A DNA stretch of 16,124 nt, taken from an uncultured Verrucomicrobia subdivision 3 bacterium (lineage in GTDB: Bacteria > Verrucomicrobiota > Verrucomicrobiia > Limisphaerales > UBA11358). A program made the position numbers and the translations under genes. This document shows positions 15,294-16,124 of the stretch, piece after piece. The DNA lies in NCBI GenBank assembly GCA_903861445.1, contig CAIOUK010000209.1, forward strand, positions 1 to 16,124. The letters run 5' to 3'. Position 1 is the stretch's first letter; each line of letters opens with the position of its first letter. The notes below the pieces were generated by a model. It was not told the origin of the DNA. It saw only the letters and a list, made by a program, of their open reading frames with translations, and did not search any database.

Positions 15294-16124
15294 GTGAAAA
15301 ATAAAACGATTGGTTCCATTCTTGGATTTTTAGCTGCAACCTTGATTGCATCGGCTGAAACTCCGCCGGCATCAGTTGTTTCCGGAGTGATTCCACCGCA
15401 GCCAAACATCGTCTTTATCATGGCCGACGACCATGCCCCACTAGCCATTAGTTGTTACGGCGGGGAGCATCCGCTGGTTCAGACGCCCAACATAGACCGG
15501 CTGGCGAAGACCGGGGTGCGGTTCACGGACGCATTCGCCAACAACTCGATTTGCTCGCCTTCGCGCGCTGTGTTGTTGACGGGAAAATACAATCATCTCT
15601 GCGGTGTCGAAAAACTGGATGGACATTTTGACGGCGCGCAGCAGACCTTTCCCAAATTGCTCCAGAATGCCGGCTACCAGACGGCCATCGTGGGTAAATG
15701 GCATCTTTTCACCCAGCCGACGGGATTTGATTACTACTGTGTGCTGCCCGGCTTCGGCTCTTCTTTTGACAGCAAATTCAAGGAAACCCATCATCCGTGG
15801 GCAGACGGCTATGCGGGCGGAATCGTTCACAAAGGCTATTTCACGGATGTCATCACCGACCTGTCGCTGGATTGGTTGAAGAGTGGTCGGGACCCAAAAA
15901 AACCATTCTGCCTGATGATCCATCACCGCGCGCCGCATGAACCGCACGACCCCGCGCCACAGGATAAGAATCTTTTTCGTGAAACGGATTTTCCCACCCC
16001 GCCAACGCTGTTGGATAATTATGCGGGACGTGCGCCGGAAGTGGTCTCCAACCAATTGCTCTGGTCGCGGCTGAGCCAGCTTCCGCGTGGCTATCTGCGC
16101 GATGATCCGACCATCCGCAAGCAA
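15294..16124 (+). CDS. Secreted type-I sulfatase, 3' end outside the window
   Basis: The frame is open from before the GTG at 15294 to the last base of the window (277 codons seen). Starting at GTG gives a basic n-region (KNK), a hydrophobic core (IGSILGFLAATLIA) and a cleavage site near SAE, a good Sec signal; TTG 15279 is an alternative start. Type-I sulfatase marks follow: PNIVFIMADDH (Asp45 and Asp46, calcium ligands), TPNIDRLAKTGVRFTDAF, and the signature S-I-C-S-P-S-R with Cys87, which would become formylglycine. Next come LTGKYNH, VGKWH (Lys135, His137) and HHRAPHEPH (His210-His217). Its role is hydrolysis of sulfate esters, probably on a polysaccharide, outside the cytoplasm. The APH...LFRETDFPTPPTLLDNYAGR stretch is reminiscent of GlcNAc-6-sulfatase-like members, but the subfamily is uncertain. 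A formylglycine-generating enzyme must be encoded elsewhere. Confidence 0.9.
   Translation, partial: MKNKTIGSILGFLAATLIASAETPPASVVSGVIPPQPNIVFIMADDHAPLAISCYGGEHPLVQTPNIDRLAKTGVRFTDAFANNSICSPSRAVLLTGKYNHLCGVEKLDGHFDGAQQTFPKLLQNAGYQTAIVGKWHLFTQPTGFDYYCVLPGFGSSFDSKFKETHHPWADGYAGGIVHKGYFTDVITDLSLDWLKSGRDPKKPFCLMIHHRAPHEPHDPAPQDKNLFRETDFPTPPTLLDNYAGRAPEVVSNQLLWSRLSQLPRGYLRDDPTIRKQ

Noticed and set aside
15441..16124. Minus-strand open frame opposite the sulfatase
   Set aside because: The plus strand shows an unbroken sulfatase with signature motifs, while the minus translation has no recognisable family. It is a shadow.

Overview
The window looks like a piece of a Verrucomicrobiota genome, or a close relative in the PVC group. 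That assignment is inferred from protein families, not from a marker gene. The clues are two giant exported proteins built from autotransporter-associated beta-strand (PATR) repeats and ending in a 'W...TDT...FYR' C-terminal domain; a prepilin-type leader of the 'LVELLVVIAIIGILA' kind; a fused GntR/LacI-type regulator; a very small XRE-type HTH protein with an 'IPVNPKTLGD' leader; a PDZ protein resembling the DUF6288 N-terminus; a SASA-type acetylesterase domain; and a type-I sulfatase.

Layout. Positions 3-5483 (+) hold the 3' part of a giant repeat gene whose beginning lies before the window. It runs: PATR block, Ig-like domain, eight YDG-type repeats (six of exactly 249 bp), a second PATR passenger, a second copy of the first block, and the C-terminal FYR domain. 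A small HTH gene follows at 5629-5919 (+), then about 300 bp with no convincing gene. A GntR/LacI-type regulator is on the minus strand (6220-7287). Diverging from it are a shortened prepilin-like reading frame (7398-7643) and, overlapping its stop codon, a second giant gene (7640-14806). That gene encodes a PATR/Ig-like scaffold carrying a SASA (sialate O-acetylesterase-like) catalytic domain near its C-terminus. Downstream on the same strand are a short secreted PDZ protein (14875-15240), probably a truncated DUF6288 protein, and the 5' part of a secreted sulfatase (15294 to the window end) with a CSPSR formylglycine motif.

How the genes may work together (inference). The right half reads as an exported glycan-processing cluster. 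An acetylesterase on a long repeat scaffold would deacetylate, and a sulfatase would desulfate, a decorated polysaccharide. The divergent GntR/LacI regulator is a plausible sugar-responsive controller. The giant gene on the left is a paralogue by modules: about 440 residues of its second passenger match the first passenger of the right-hand gene. The two probably exchanged or duplicated segments.

The most unusual points are the exact 249-bp periodicity of the YDG array, the fusion of a PATR/Ig scaffold to a SASA esterase, the absence of any autotransporter barrel in either giant protein, and two apparently shortened genes (prepilin and PDZ) at the edges of the right-hand giant gene. I saw no tRNA, rRNA, CRISPR array or transposase.
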